From positions 1-64,000 of the forward strand of contig MDYQ01000001.1 of assembly GCA_003024175.1 (NCBI GenBank): 64,000 bases of DNA, in the 5' to 3' direction. Within the stretch, counting starts at the first letter, position 1, and the number at the start of each line of letters is the position of its first letter. Shown here in pieces: positions 36,601-49,951 of this stretch. The position numbers and the translations under genes are program-made. The notes below the pieces were generated by a model, which was given only the letters and a program-made list of their open reading frames with translations, did no database searches and was not told where the DNA came from. The stretch comes from Planoprotostelium fungivorum (taxonomy: Eukaryota; Evosea; Variosea; Cavosteliida; Cavosteliaceae).

Positions 36601-37540
36601 AGGGGAGTGGAGCGATCGGAGGCTCTGTCAGGGAGAGGAATGTCTTGCACCGTGGAGGGCTCACCCGTCTTCATCGGGAACCGCGAGTTGATGGAGGAGA
36701 ATGGGATCCGATTCGCAGAGTACGAAGAGAGGATGAGCCAGATGGAGAACGAGGTGAGGAGACCTTGTCCTCTCGTCGTGAAGGTGGGCAGGCGAAGACG
36801 GTGGTGATGGTCGCTATGGAGGGGAGGTTGGCGGGGATCCTATCTCTGTCCGATGTGGTGAAGGAGGAAGCGAGGGAGGTGATTGAGAGATTGAGAGCGA
36901 AGGGAATCGTCAGTAAGATGGTGACGGGAGACCACAAGAGAACTGCCACGGCCGTCGCTCGCATGCTGGGCCTTCCTCTGGAGGACGTACACTCCCAGGT
37001 GAATCCCTTTCTTCATCGAGATCGATTGACACAGACAAGGTTCTACCTTCCGAGAAATCAGAGATCGTGAACAAATACAAAGAAGAGACGGGAAAGGTGG
37101 TGGCTTTCGTAGGAGATGGAATCAATGACAGTGTCGCCTTAGTCTCCGCCGATGTGGGGATAGCGATTGGAGCAGGAAGTGTGAGTTGTTCATCCGTAGT
37201 GTGGCTCAGTCTCTCCAGGATGTAGCCATTGAAGCAGCCTCCATTGTGCTGGTACGCAATAATCTGTGGGATGTCTTCACCTGCATTGACCTCTCTTCGA
37301 CGGTGTACAACCGCATACGATTGAACTTTGTGTGGGCTTTTCTGTACAACGTCTTGGGTGAGCGTGTGTGAGAGGAGTGAGGGATGAATGAGAGTAGGCA
37401 TTCCGTTGGCTGCTGGTTTATTCATTCCGATCCTGGGGATCAGCCTCCCTCCCATGTTCGCTGGGATAGCCATGGCCTTATCTTCCATCTCTGTGGTTCT
37501 TTCTTCTCTGGCTCTTAGGTTGTACAAGGCACCTCAATAG
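33663..37540 (+). CDS. copper-transporting P1B ATPase (ATP7/CCC2-like) with Cys-cluster N-terminus
   Basis: The start at 33663 encodes two Cys-rich clusters ([10 protein letters not shown] and [10 protein letters not shown]). An HMA domain with GLTCGSC (about 33975) follows, then a long Lys/Glu/Arg-rich linker, and a second HMA with GMTCSSC (about 34558). The membrane and catalytic parts are present: [38 protein letters not shown] (about 35900), [15 protein letters not shown] with the ion-binding CPC (about 36260), [11 protein letters not shown] (about 36390), [10 protein letters not shown] and [12 protein letters not shown]. It ends LRLYKAPQ at 37540. The family exports Cu(I) or loads it into the secretory pathway. 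Two usual residues differ: the SEHPL motif reads SEHSL, and GDGINDSPAL reads [10 protein letters not shown]. Introns are numerous and short. Confidence 0.9.
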
Positions 37541-37555
37541 ATGCCAGCCTCCATC

Positions 37556-39982
37556 TTATGTTGTCGTGATGGGAGGATAAGCGAAGGTTGGCTTTCCTTG
37601 TGGGGGTTTGATGTCGATGGACGTGAGTTTCTTGAGGATCCAGTAAGACATGTGGTGTGATGTCTTCTGTACCGGCGTCACAGGCCTCGGTCGTTCTGTC
37701 CACTCTCGACTCCCTCCATAACCGTTCATCTCCTCTAACACATTGAGGATCTTTGGGTCATTGAACATGAATGCGTGCACTAGCTCAGTTCGATACACAT
37801 CGTGAGGGACCCCTATTTCCATTCAAAATGTGCACGAGGAAGGTGAAGGAGGTAGCAGTGATGACTATATGATGGAGAGGCAAGAAAGAGATCATACCTC
37901 TGGGAGGACTCGTGGCCACAGTAGCAATGCGCCCATCCCCATCACTTTTGGGTAAGGTATCGAAATCGTACCCTCGAATCGACTTGGGTCCATTTCGTAA
38001 CACTGTGAATCGTTATCCTCCTTGTTCGAGGGAGATGATCATTCATCGTGAAAAGATATAGATGTGAGAAGATATAGATGTGAGAAGATGTAGATGTGAG
38101 AAGATGTAGATGTGAGAAGATGTAGATGTGAGAAGATGTAGATGTGAAGAAATGCAAATACCTCTGGATGAAGTGGGGATGCCTGTGGTTCGTAGGACGG
38201 CGATGGGAGGGTAATCGACATTGGGATTGAAACAAATCCTTGATCTGAAATGCTTCGCTTGATGCAGAGCTTTTCTCTGGTGCTCGAATAAGATCTGAAG
38301 AGTTCGAGGTAAGTTCACGTTGATGGTCGATGGAAATAGAGAATGAATAGAGAGAGAGTGAATCTGTTACCTCAGTGATATCTTTTCGATCAGCGTTGGG
38401 AGGGATCTTCCACGGATAGTCAAGGTAATTGAGAGAATAGATGCCAATCTTCTGACGCATCCAATCCTCTGGATCATAAAAGTCTGTGTCGTGGGTGGTG
38501 AGCCACACATAATCAGAGAGGAACTGGATGCGCTCCTCCTTCTCCTCCATGGAGAGATCCGTGACGAACCTCTCGTCCTTTTCGATGGGCTTGGGAGGTG
38601 GAGTCCTGTCCTTGTATCCATATACGTGGTGATTATCAGGATAAGGATAGAAGACACAACCAGAGGGAAGCGTGAACAAGACAAAGGGATCCATGATGTC
38701 CTTGTTGAGTCCTTCTCTTCTCAGTCTTCTCTCTCCTCCATCGCTCACCTGTGGGGAGACCCACGTGCATGAACTCTAGGAAATTAATCCCCTGACTAAA
38801 CGGCGTACCTGACAGAGTTAGATGAGGACGATGGAATATCGAAACACCTGCAAAGACAGCGTTGTGAAAGAGATGAACGTATTTAGGATCATTCATCACA
38901 GCGTAGACGACGAGACCTCCCAGACTATGTCCCACAACTTGTGCGGGTACGCCACAATCATCTACAACGCTTTGTAGGAATTTGGCAAAATGATGAGCCA
39001 CTGTGTAATTCAGAAGAGAGAAAGGAAGAGTTAGATGTACCTTCGTTGAGATCTCGTCTCCAGTCATAAGGAAACTCATAGTAGGGTCTCCCTGCCTGTC
39101 TGGCTTTTCTTCCAAAATCATTATAAATCGATACTTTTGTGATCTTGCATCATCAGCCGATGAATGAGATGACTGCCTCTCACTCTGCCTAGGAGACCAC
39201 CAGCTGTTACACCGTCTGAAGCCTGTCTATATATTCTGTGTCCTTCAGGATCTTCTGGATCGTCCTCAACCTATTTCTGTCATTTCTCTTTCCTTCTATT
39301 GTTTTCCTTCTCGTGTGGATGATCACTCCTCACCTTCTCCCATTGCAATGGAAGGTCCAATCGTGGATGTTCCCGTCCCAAATACTGTTCTTTTCAGTTC
39401 TCTTTCACACAGGCATCGACTTACGTGTTTGGCATTCACCCAGATCTTTTTACCGCTGGCGTCGTATAACTCTGAACCCTGCAACCCTGGAACGAGGATG
39501 AGTGGTATCTTTCTGGAATCTGTAATCTCAGAGGCCTGTCTTCCTTCAGTATTTCTTTTGGCTGTCATGTATCACCTCAAATTGCTTGCTGGATGCTATC
39601 CTCTCTTCTGACTTTTGAGGTCTGACCGCAGTGATGTGCTGTGGTATACTGAATGCCTCGAGGCATTCACTGCTATGTTCTGCCTTCGGTGAAACGCTCC
39701 CCTCCGAGTGGCTCCCCACACTCGACGGATCGCTGTGCACAGATAAAACTTCCTCTGTCACCCTTATCTTGCTTTCCTCAGAGGGTGCTTCGCTGAGTGA
39801 ATTTTGACCCGATGATTGTGTCAATGTGTGCGCAGAGGAGTGAAAGGTGACCGAGTGGGAGTGGATGTGTTGTAATACATTCCTTTCCCAGATTTTCTGT
39901 TCGAATCTTTAGCCCCATATGGATCATTGAGCTTCACCGCTTCTCTCGGGGTGCGAGGCGTGCTACTCAGGTTTCCAAACAT
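37556..39982 (-). CDS. LCAT/PDAT-family acyltransferase or phospholipase
   Basis: The likely start is at 39982 (MFGNLSSTPRTPREAVK), with a low-complexity Ser/Glu-rich N-terminal region. The catalytic part begins KIPLILVPGLQGSELYDASG, the beginning typical of LCAT-fold enzymes. The nucleophile elbow VVGHSLGGLVVYAV lies at about 38930. Downstream pieces include GVSIFHRPHLTLSGTPFSQG, YPWKIPPNADRKDITE and YPPIAVLRTTGIPT, and the gene ends at 37556 (AYPPITTT). The family moves fatty acyl chains between phospholipids and sterols or diacylglycerol, or simply hydrolyses them; which one applies here is not visible. The gene ends 15 bp from the end of the copper-ATPase gene. The junction of the first exon uses a weak GTCACC donor and is uncertain, so the true start could be near 39824. 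Confidence 0.82.
38061..38154 (-). repeat. 16-bp minisatellite inside an intron of the LCAT-family gene
   Basis: Five full units of GATGTGAGAAGATGTA (first unit slightly different) occupy 38061-38140, followed by a partial unit. The unit is not a multiple of three and lies just inside the GTATTTGC donor at about 38160, so it is intronic. Confidence 0.8.
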
Positions 39983-40325
39983 TGTGGAATTGAGATAGAA
40001 TGAAAGAACGTCGTTAAAGAAGTGAGCGTGGCTGTTTGTGTAGATAGAGCTGGGTCGCCAGAGTGCCGCAATATTTTACTGAAATTTCAATCTCAAACTG
40101 AGGGAGCTTTCGTCTTCTGCGTACATGCACCCCACGAAGGAATTTGATGCATCCAAGACCCATGGATCTAAGAAACTTTGTAAGGCATCCATCATTCCAG
40201 ATATTGAGGCATTTGACCCTCCGTCTGAACAGTCTTTATTCCAATTCTTGACTTGTTGAATGCCGTACTGTACTCTCATTGTCTTAGTCCTCTCGTCTCT
40301 GCGCTCAAGCGTACAAACTTTGGTA
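39983..40325. other. intergenic, no gene seen
   Basis: This gap lies between the start of the LCAT-family gene and the 3' end of the ZSWIM7 gene, both on the minus strand. A 93-codon minus frame overlaps it but is a shadow running out of the ZSWIM7 end. Confidence 0.35.
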
Positions 40326-40922
40326 TTATGATACGTCTCTACACAGCATCGTCCCAAAGGCCTGATCTGTAACCGTTTTCTCTTGATATCGATTGGTAGC
40401 TTCCCCTATCTTGGCAGCCAAGAGGTGTTTACACTATGTCCGTATCGATATATGAGTCCAGCTGTCCGCTCACCATGACGTATTCATCTTTGAGAATGAT
40501 ATTATAGTTGTAGCTCCTGCATGGACAATATCCAGGAAGTAGAATATACGACGATTCTCTCTCTGATTGAGATCCCACCTTGGTACATTCAGACCCTCTT
40601 ACTGAATATCATCTCACTTCGAAAAGATATCGGCCACTCGGAGAAGCCTCGATTCGTGTGACTAGGTCTTTGTCTAAGAGATCCAAAGCAGAGATGAAGG
40701 TCTGATCAAAGATCGTGTTCAATCTGTAAAAGTTCGATTATTGATACACTCATTCGTATACCTGCTAATGATGTCTTCGTTCACTGTATTGAGTAAGCGT
40801 GCATCTCAACAGTGGTTCATACATTTACGAGATTGTTTCAAGGAGGCAAATATCTGCTCCACTAGAGCCATGGTGGAGAAGCTGAATAACGGTGGAAGCT
40901 CTGCATCTTGGGTCTCATCCAT
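40326..40922 (-). CDS. ZSWIM7: SWS1/ZSWIM7 recombination mediator subunit, SWIM zinc finger
   Basis: Five or six tiny exons join in phase from ATG 40922 (MDETQDAELPPLFSFSTM). The diagnostic core is FISALDLLDKDLVTRIEASP followed by SGRYLFEV. It matches human ZSWIM7 (SALDLVDRQSVTLISSPSGR). The SWIM chelator follows: CPC, about 17 residues, then CKHLLAAKIGEA, with an intron between the two halves. The protein ends at 40326 and is about 145 residues, the normal size. SWS1 with SWSAP1/Shu partners promotes RAD51 filament assembly in homologous recombination. The start codon lies 75 bp from that of the divergent COMMD10 gene. All SWIM ligands are present. Confidence 0.88.
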
Positions 40923-40997
40923 CTTTGAGGAAATGTGAATAAAAATAATGGACAATATTTTTTACAACAACATCGCAGATTGGCAGATCATCCAACT

Positions 40998-41737
40998 ATG
41001 GCCGAGGAAACAGTAGGGCTTATCCATTTAAGAAAGGCTTCTTCAAAGAAGATGGTTGATCGTATATTATCGGAGGTTTTCAAGACTAGGTATGGGGATC
41101 CACCAATCATCCTTGTTCAGTCACTGCAGCAAGCACTGTCTATATCTATTCCAGAGTCTGTTCAGGTGTGTTCGACTTCATTTCATCGACTAAAGAATGA
41201 CGATCAGCTGGTGAACTCTGCAAGGTTTATAGAAAGCGTTGCCGTGTACGAGAACTCACCCCGTCTGGCATCTCTATTCGCTTCAGACTTCCCTGAAGAA
41301 CTACGTGATCTGTTGCTCGAAGTCATCAACAGTCACCTGAAGGTAATTTCATTCATGACATGAAATGAGCTGATCCCTCCAGGAATGGAGGAACAGTGCC
41401 CTCATTAGTCAGCCTTCTCTTCCAAGGTTAAAAAAGTTAGATTGGCGCGTTGATGTCAAGAGAGCCTCAGAGAGCATGTCTTTCATGTCTGTTCCTACTG
41501 TCCTGGTCCAGTTGAAGGTGACCCACCCGAAATTCTCTGATGCATACCTTACAAAGAACGGACTGTTCGATTGACTGCTATTACATTGGTTGACAAGGCT
41601 AGGTGGAAGAACCAAAGAAGAGCTTGTTTGTAGAGTCGAATGAGAGAACGATCAATTTTGAGATGAACAAGCAATTGCTGGAGACTATGGTGGAGGGCTT
41701 GGGTAAAATCAAAGCCCAATTATCTGCTCTGAAATAA
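40998..41737 (+). CDS. COMMD10: COMM domain-containing protein, COMMD10-like
   Basis: Start ATG 40998 (MAEETVGLIHLRKASSKKM). An alpha-helical HN domain follows, then after introns (GTAATT...CCAG and GTGACC...GCTAG) the COMM domain: LDWRVDVKRASESMSFMSVP, TVLVQLK, and the closing helix LLETMVEGLGKIKAQLSALK, stop 41737. The WRVD and closing-helix patterns are those of COMMD10. COMMD proteins form the ten-subunit ring of the Commander complex, which works with retriever in endosomal recycling. Length is about 200 residues, as usual. Assignment to COMMD10 rather than another paralogue rests on the C-terminal helix and is less sure than the family. Confidence 0.85.
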
Positions 41738-41842
41738 ATGATTCATAATGTAGTTTGAAGGATGTGAGATCTGTGCACCAAATGGAAGGTAAATGCCCTT
41801 GTAGATTCGTGTAGTTTTTGCGTGACATCACATCACATCAGG

Positions 41843-42613
41843 ATGGAAGATGCCATTGACGTAGTAGATCACGAGGAGGACCCGATTTTACTTGAGGAGA
41901 ATGTCACATACACGATGCTCGGAGTTCATTCAGACGAAGATGTAACCGATGATGATGTACACGAGCCGGGCTACGAAGCTGTATTGAGCGATTTTGAGGA
42001 TGACTTTGAAGCATGTGCAGAGGTTGCATCAGAGGTGAGACAATATCCTTATACAACCGTAACAGATGCAGGTGCGTGAAGACATCCACATCCTTGGAAT
42101 CGAAGACGGCAGGATCACCGAAGGTGGACTCCCAAATGCTGTAGTCTCTGTTCTGTTAGGACATATCAGGGAGGAGTCAGAGAACATAGACAGTCTCGTT
42201 CAAAATCAGCTCGATCAGACGCCCCAGCACACTTCACCGCCAGAGGTCCCACACGTTTTGAAGAATCCACAATTGAGAGCAGCATACGAAAGAGACATGG
42301 AGGCTTTGCGATCCTCGAAGAGAACGTCACAAAAGGATGACGAGCTGACAAAGGAGGCCATGCGCAAGTTTGATGAGAATTACAAGAGAGAGGTGAGAGC
42401 TCATCTGAATGAGAAATCTGAACAGAGCAGGTGGAAGGACCTAAGAAGATGGAAGGAGCCATGAAGAAGGAAGGAGCGGGAGAAGATGAGATCAGTGAAG
42501 CCATGAAAGGATTCAAGCTGAGTTATACACCGAGCTGGGCGGCAAACATCACAGAGGAGCAGTGGACCGATGTTGTAAAAAAGTCCCGCGCCTCTGTTGC
42601 GGAGGGATTGTGA
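41843..42613 (+). CDS. unidentified acidic protein
   Basis: Three exons join in phase. Exon 1 starts at 41843 (MEDAIDVVDHEEDPI) and is rich in Asp/Glu. Introns of about 37 nt end at GCAG (about 42071) and GCAG (about 42439). The middle exon is helical and mixed-charge with a PQHTSPPEVPHVL segment. The last exon reads GFKLSYTPSWAANITEEQW and ends at TGA 42613. About 230 residues. No domain was recognised; the tail motif with paired aromatic residues looks like a conserved linear segment. It ends 45 bp from the convergent Abi gene. Confidence 0.65.
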
Positions 42614-42658
42614 ATGAAGAAAGGGATAGATTGAAAGAGTATTGTATTTATACTGGAA

Positions 42659-43812
42659 CTAATCATAGAAGGGAGGAGGAGGGGGAGCATCATCGTCAAA
42701 GGGAGGGGGGGGCATATCCTCCTCGAAGGGAGGGGGAGGGGCCATGTCGAAGGAGGGAGGGGGGGCATCAAAGGCAGGAGGGGCCATGTCGAAGGCAGGA
42801 GGGGCATCATCAAAGGGAGGAAGAGAGGGAGGAGGAGGTGCTCCAAAGGAAGGAGGTGCAGGGGGAGGAGGACCACCAAAGGAAGGAGGTGCAGGGGGAG
42901 GAGGGGCACCGAAAGAGGGAGGGGGAGGAGCATCGAAAGAAGGAGGGGCACCGAAAGAGGGAGGAGGGGGAGCATCGAAGGAAGGAGGAGGAGGGGCACC
43001 GAAGGAGGGAGGGGGAGGAGCATCATAGTTGTTTCCTCGGATGGTAGCAGGTGCCAGAGTTGGAGCAGAGGGGTTACGGGCCAGATCCTTCTGTGAAGGG
43101 TCAGATGAGATGTAATTGTAATCTGTAGATCACCTTGTTTCCCACTTCGATACCGTGACCGTCGAGAGCGGCAAGATCGATCGGCTGACGTGCAAATCTC
43201 TCCACTGCAGGTGCTGGAATATTTCAATAAGCTGTGGAACATGTGCAGGAGAATAATGGATGTGGGATGATAAGAAAAGCACGAGCGGTATCGTGTGACG
43301 AGCAAAGGATATGAATGAATGATGTACCTTCAATCTTAGTTGCCTTTGGTTGGGAGCGAGGCTTTCCCTTTACTGCCTCCGGAGTTCTGAAAGATGAAGA
43401 TCCGGTGTGGTCGTGAACAGCCTTCATTCTCTGTGGAGGGTATTCACATTCATTCCATTCTTACTCTTAAGAATGACTCACATCGGAGAGGACTTGCAAT
43501 TGAAGTTCAAGCTTGTCGATCTCATTTGCTTGCAATTGAAGGAAATTTGTCAGGTGTAGTCCAACCGTGTGAACATGGTAGGCAGCATTAGACAATGCTT
43601 GTGGGATGTATGCTTGTGTTTTTTGGAATACTACAGTTTGATCTCCTGCTATGATATAACGAGGAAACGATATATGGTGCACCTTCACTAGCGGCGATTT
43701 TCTTACAATATTGTGCGATCTGTTCGATGTGGCTATAGCTCTGATTCAAGTCCGCGAGAGCTTGCGGGATAGTCTTCTCTATACAGCTGTGGACGTCGTC
43801 TGCTCGAGACAT
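42659..43812 (-). CDS. abi: Abi (Abl interactor) subunit of the SCAR/WAVE complex
   Basis: The start at 43812 encodes MSRADDVHSCIEKTIPQALA and SYSHIEQIAQYCKKIAASEG. After an intron comes QTVVFQKTQAYIPQALSNAA and YHVHTVGLHLTNFLQLQANE, the helical Abi homeo-homology region that bundles with SCAR/WAVE. A linker (GSSSFRTPEAVKGKP) leads to RQPIDLAALDG and a long proline-rich tail of PPPPSFDAPPPPSFGA repeats (about 43030-42690). It ends EEDMPPPPFDDDAPPPPPF YD at 42659. As in Dictyostelium AbiA, no SH3 domain is present. The complex activates Arp2/3 for pseudopod growth. The Gly-rich frame seen on the other strand is the shadow of this proline repeat. Confidence 0.9.
42680..43030 (-). repeat. proline-rich coding repeat of Abi
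   Basis: Imperfect repeats of about 24-30 bp encode PPPPSFGA, PPPPSFDA and PAPPSFGG units. The run is low in complexity and prone to copy-number change. It gives the polyproline sites expected for profilin or SH3 partners. Confidence 0.75.
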
Positions 43813-44037
43813 TGCAGAGATCTAATCTTCCTTGGTTGCTGAGACCTTTTTTGTTCCGTCTTGGTACAATCTCGCGGACAAGCAAAAAAACTGGGTTTTT
43901 CTTTCAGCCTCACACTTTTACTACGTACAACTTTGATCAGATTTTAGCCCTCGCTGGTACTGTGCACAGTGAGTCTTTCACGTTGACCACGACTGTATCC
44001 CCAGCGCTCCCATCTTCGTACACCAAGCAGACAAAGT

Positions 44038-47000
44038 CTATTGGCTCAGTGAGACACATGTACACGACGAAATATCACCCGTTTCAGTGTCTAAGGCGAT
44101 CATGGGGTGATGCCAGATATTTGGATGATAGGTGATGGATTGTGTAGAAGAAGCGACAAATACTCGCAAAGTGGATAGATCAGGTGTGTCTCCTCCTAAA
44201 CTAACCACTACGAGATATCTGTCTCTCTTCATCTCTTGTAATAAAGGAGATATTCACCTTGACTTCGCATTCATGGGGACAAACATTTGAGTTGAATTGG
44301 GATGTTTCTCTAAGATCTTGACGTTGAAAGGTAACTCTCTAGGTTTGCACCGAAAGACACACAAATTCGCCTTCGCATGGCTCCTCTTGTTGATTAATTC
44401 TGATAGCCAATTGTAACGTTGTGCGCTCCCTGCATCATTTGGACGTAGATCGACAATCGCGAATCACCTTGATTGGCGATGAGAGAGTGTTGAGGAGTGG
44501 AAGCCTCCAGGACATTTCCATAAGGAGCGTATGCTTCTTTTGTGAGCGGTTCGGCGATGAGGATGTCGTTCATCTGTTCTGAAAAAATCTACAAATTGGA
44601 ATTTATTGGTCAAAGCTTTCCCTCGAAGTTGATGGATTTGAGTGTCTCTTGATATTGGGAGGCCAGCTGATCCCTCTGCTTCAGGATCCCTCTATATCTC
44701 TCCGTCTGAAAGGGTTACGATTCACCTCCCTGGTCACTCACCGCAGTATTCAATTCGTCATCAACCTCCACAATTTGTGTTGCGACCCTTCTTATGATCT
44801 CCGACTGTCCTGACTGATGTAATATACCATATTGATCCTTCAGTCTGTTCATCCTGGCTACGAGCCTGCTGCCTTCCTCCTCTTGATGTTGAACATCCTT
44901 CATGCAGTTGAGCAACTCTTGGTATTTCAGCTCGGAAGGTCCAAAGGCAGATCGCAATTCAGGGCTCTGAATGTCGCCCAGCTTCGTATCCAGAAACTGG
45001 GATGGACCTATCCGTGTCAACAACTTTCATCTGTATTCACACATCGCCCTCACTCGTATGGATCTGTAACAGATCTAATTTGGAAGACTGGATCATCGTA
45101 TATTCAGCTGTGAACCTCCTGGCCGTGCTTGCCTCCAGAGGTAGAATGAAGTGGCCGATTCTTCCGTCTGTCTTCTTCCTCAAATTCTTCTTACTCTCTT
45201 CAGACAGAATATAGCCCATAGGATTTGGTGCATCCAGATAAACCTTGGTGGGCGATTCTGTCTTGTTCTTGATTAACCATGGAACCTGACGAAGTCAAAT
45301 TCTTTCTTTCAGATTTGAAAATTCTCACTGAAAGTGTACACAAAGAATTCGTCTGCAAAACACCCGAACGAACGAATACCTGCGATTCTCAGTCCAAGAA
45401 AATGACTCAAACCACCATTTGAGGCTGACTCTTTGTCTCCACGGGAAGTTTCTTGACTACAACCTCTCTGCACACATTGAATGGAAGAACGGCCTGCGTG
45501 ATGTTAGACATGATCAATCAACGATAGTACCTCTTCCCCCTGTGTGATCTTTGGCATCAGAGATTTACCCAGATAATTGTCCTCTACATTGAGGAGCACC
45601 ACTGATCCCTCCTCAAAGACAAAGTCTGTACTATTTGTAACGTGTACAGCGGTTCTGCAGTAGCCCTTCTCTCTTTCTGTTGTGTCCCCCTGGTGATCAT
45701 AAAGGTGAACCATCTGTGCTTCGGCAGCATTGAAGTTGATGGGTATAAGAGCAGAACTTCCTTTCTCTACAGTGACTACTGAGGGAACCTGAAGGGAAAC
45801 GTAAGATTGGATTGAAATAGATATCACCTCCAGCTCTATGAGATCTCCCGAGGACAGGTCGTTCACGCGGGCTTCATCTACAAAAGGTGTTTGTCGATCT
45901 GGGTTTGGTGCAGATACATCGCGAGAACCAAAGAGAGATACTGAACCGAAATTGGCGCCTGTGGTGGAGAAGGCTGGTTGAGAGGGAGCACAGGTTGGTA
46001 TAGAAGAAGGAACGGAGAAACCAATCGGAAGTTTCTCTTCGAGAGGAGTTCCACTGACGAGAGATAGTGATATGCCTGCTCTATTTCAATGTCCAGTAAT
46101 TGATCCTTCTCACTATTCCAATCTTGCGAGGTGTTGTTGGTGACACGAGCGTATACTAATAAGGATGGATCCTCCGTGTGCTTCTATACGTGTCAAATGG
46201 ATCATCGGATGAACTCACTGGAGCAGAGTGACTGTTGATGCTCCGTTTCTCGTCCATTGGTTCGCTCCTGTTAGAGTATGAATCATCAGAGGGATCGTCC
46301 ATTCACCACGGTCTGAACTCGGCGGAATGGGTGATGATCCGATAGGCCATGCTCCACGGTTCGTTCCTGCAGAGGTAACTCGCGCGAATCTATTGATGTC
46401 AATGTGAAGATTGAATGAGTCCTTTACTTGAGATGATGATCCATCAGTGTTCCCTTTCATCCTGTTGTCCCAAGGATCCACAGTAATCGTTCTTAGGTGT
46501 GAGCTTCTCTTGGTGTGCATGTTCGCAGTATGAACAGTGAGCTGTTCGCGTAGACTTGGATCCAGGATCTTGACTTCATCGATATCTTCCTCCTGCATAG
46601 TATTTGTGAATTTAAAAACATGTCGACCCACCCCAAAGACGCGGAAGGACCCTCCCTCAGAGCACAAAACAACTGACCAAAGTCGGACTGCCTGTGGTGT
46701 AGAAGGCTCAATCGATTTCTGCTGTACACAAACGACATGACCATTGTAGCCTTTTCCTTTTTGCACGATCTGGTTTGTTGGTCAGAAGTCCGTGACGCGA
46801 CAAGATCAACAAGCATCACCTCTACGCGCGCTCCCTGAAGGGACTTGAGGAGAGAATGCATGTCAATAGCTCCATCAAAAGGGTTATGGAGTGGCTTTGA
46901 GCCCTCCCAATTTGCGGATAGTACTCTGTGACCTTGGGACGTCATACTGATCGAGGTGAAGGTTTGAGTAATCGCCTGTAGCTCATCCTCTGAGACATGG

Positions 47001-47166
47001 AATTTGATTACCTGCAAAATTTAGAATTGCATATGCAAGTGGATGTTAGGATCGGCACCCTTCCATCGAGAGCAGGACCCTCATGTCTGACGTAAGCTTT
47101 TCCGGTCTTGTAGAGGGTAACCTTCCTCACTGGGATGGATGTGTGGTCTTTCGTGTGGCCCGTCAT
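44038..47166 (-). CDS. DUF4139-type conserved protein
   Basis: The start near 47166 reads MTGHTKDHTSIPVRKVTLYK and continues TGKAYVRHEG. After an intron comes KFHVSEDELQAITQTFTSIS, then FDGAIDMHSLLKSLQGARVE. This follows the N-terminal beta/alpha pattern of DUF4139-type (mucoidy-inhibitor-like) proteins, whose canonical block ends in LLKALRGARVEV. Later blocks also fit: DPSLREQLTVH, AVHVTNSTDFVFEEGSVV, NYLGKSLMPKITQGEE, and DGRIGHFILPLEASTARRF. These resemble the family's pattern of a gain in side-chain contacts and a closing coiled coil (about 45020-44640). The gene ends at 44038. Function in eukaryotes is unknown to me. Most intron edges were not resolved, so the span is firmer than the exact protein. 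Confidence 0.65.
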
Positions 47167-47398
47167 GACGTGATTATGTTTTGGAGGAATATCCGTTGTG
47201 ATACGTCGGAGCGTTTTTCCAGCCGATTCCTGGAAAAAGTCTTTGTAGTGGCGTGGAATTCCATTACAATTACGAGATAATATGCATGACGAATCTCCAC
47301 CGCCACTCCTCTCACAAACATGCACGAGATCATACCTCCTCTCAAATAAATCAGACAACACACGGTTTATTTACTCCAAAACAGATACAAATGAAAGC

Positions 47399-48463
47399 CT
47401 ATGACTGCGGGTAGATATCGATAATTCCTCTCTTCAACCTCTGACTTCGGTCGCCCCTTCCCCTTGTCTTGACGTCCTCTACCTTCTTCTTCTTCTCCGT
47501 CTCAATCTCTCGCTTTCTTTCTGCTTGTATCTTCTTCTCTCGATCAACCTACGCTTTGTCATACATCTCAATCCTCTGCCCAACAAACCTTTTTCCTGCT
47601 TGTCCTCTCCTTGTTCTCTTTGGCCTTACACTCTTTCGATTTCTCTTTACTCTTCTTTTCCCTCTTACTCTCCTTATTCTCCTTGTCTTGACTCTCTTTG
47701 GAATCTACTTGTTGGGCCTGTTCCAAAGTCATTTCAGTCCAATGGTCGATGTTGTCCACCCTTCCCTTGCCCACGGCCTCTTCCATGTGTTGTCTCTCCG
47801 TCTCTCTGGACGTACATTCAGGGCAAGAGGGCTCTTCGGTAGAGGTGACCATGGTATCGATACATCCAGCATGGTAGATGTGGTGACAAGAAAGAATGAG
47901 AGTGACTTGCGTGATGTCTATCCGATCACCACACAGGATGCAGTTGTGTCTTTCGCGAGGAGTTTGATTGTCCATGGAGATGACAAAGTCCCACAGGAGA
48001 TCCGACAGATCAGCATTGTGGCCGAAAGATCTTCCAGAGATGCGCTCATAGATATTCCTTTGGTTTCCGTTCCTGTGAACTCTTCAGGATGGATGGCTCC
48101 AGGTCTCCTACCGAATCAAGGGTTCCGCTGAAATACCATCTACTCTCGTGTCTTCTGGCCTCTTATTCATCTTCTTCACCACTTCTGGCCTCAGTCCTCG
48201 TGCGGAGTGTTCTGACATCAGATGGTATGTCAAGTCCTCTGATATCTGTATCTGATGAGTCCAGATATTGAATCGTTTCACCTTTTGATTGCACAAGAGA
48301 CACTGCTGGAGACCAGCAATCGTACCTGCATGAGATTGAACGAGGTGAGAAGCGTATTCAGTTTCAGTGGTGTTCTCATGTGGGCAGTATGAGCACACAT
48401 GTCTATTTGCTCCTACCGACGTCAGTATGCACGTCATTTCGATGTTGCACCTGTTTCCTCCAT
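47399..48463 (-). CDS. zinc-finger protein with two C2H2-like fingers and a RING finger
   Basis: Start ATG 48463 (MEETG), then a 42-nt intron to ANRHVCSYCPHENTTETEYA and SHLVQSH (finger 1). After that come CLLCNQK, an intron, and YHLMSEH (finger 2). Downstream a RING domain reads CILCGDRIDI, CHHIYHAGC and CPEC (about 47945-47820), with C3HC4 spacing. The C-terminal part is Lys/Glu-rich coiled-coil-like sequence (about 47740-47420) ending RGIIDIYPQS at 47399. The RING makes a ubiquitin E3 ligase likely; the fingers may bind nucleic acid. I do not recognise a named orthologue. Confidence 0.75.

Positions 48464-49951
<1,488 letters not shown>

Noticed and set aside
42562-43047. Gly/Glu-rich frames on the plus strand
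   Set aside because: They are the antisense of the Abi proline-rich repeat.
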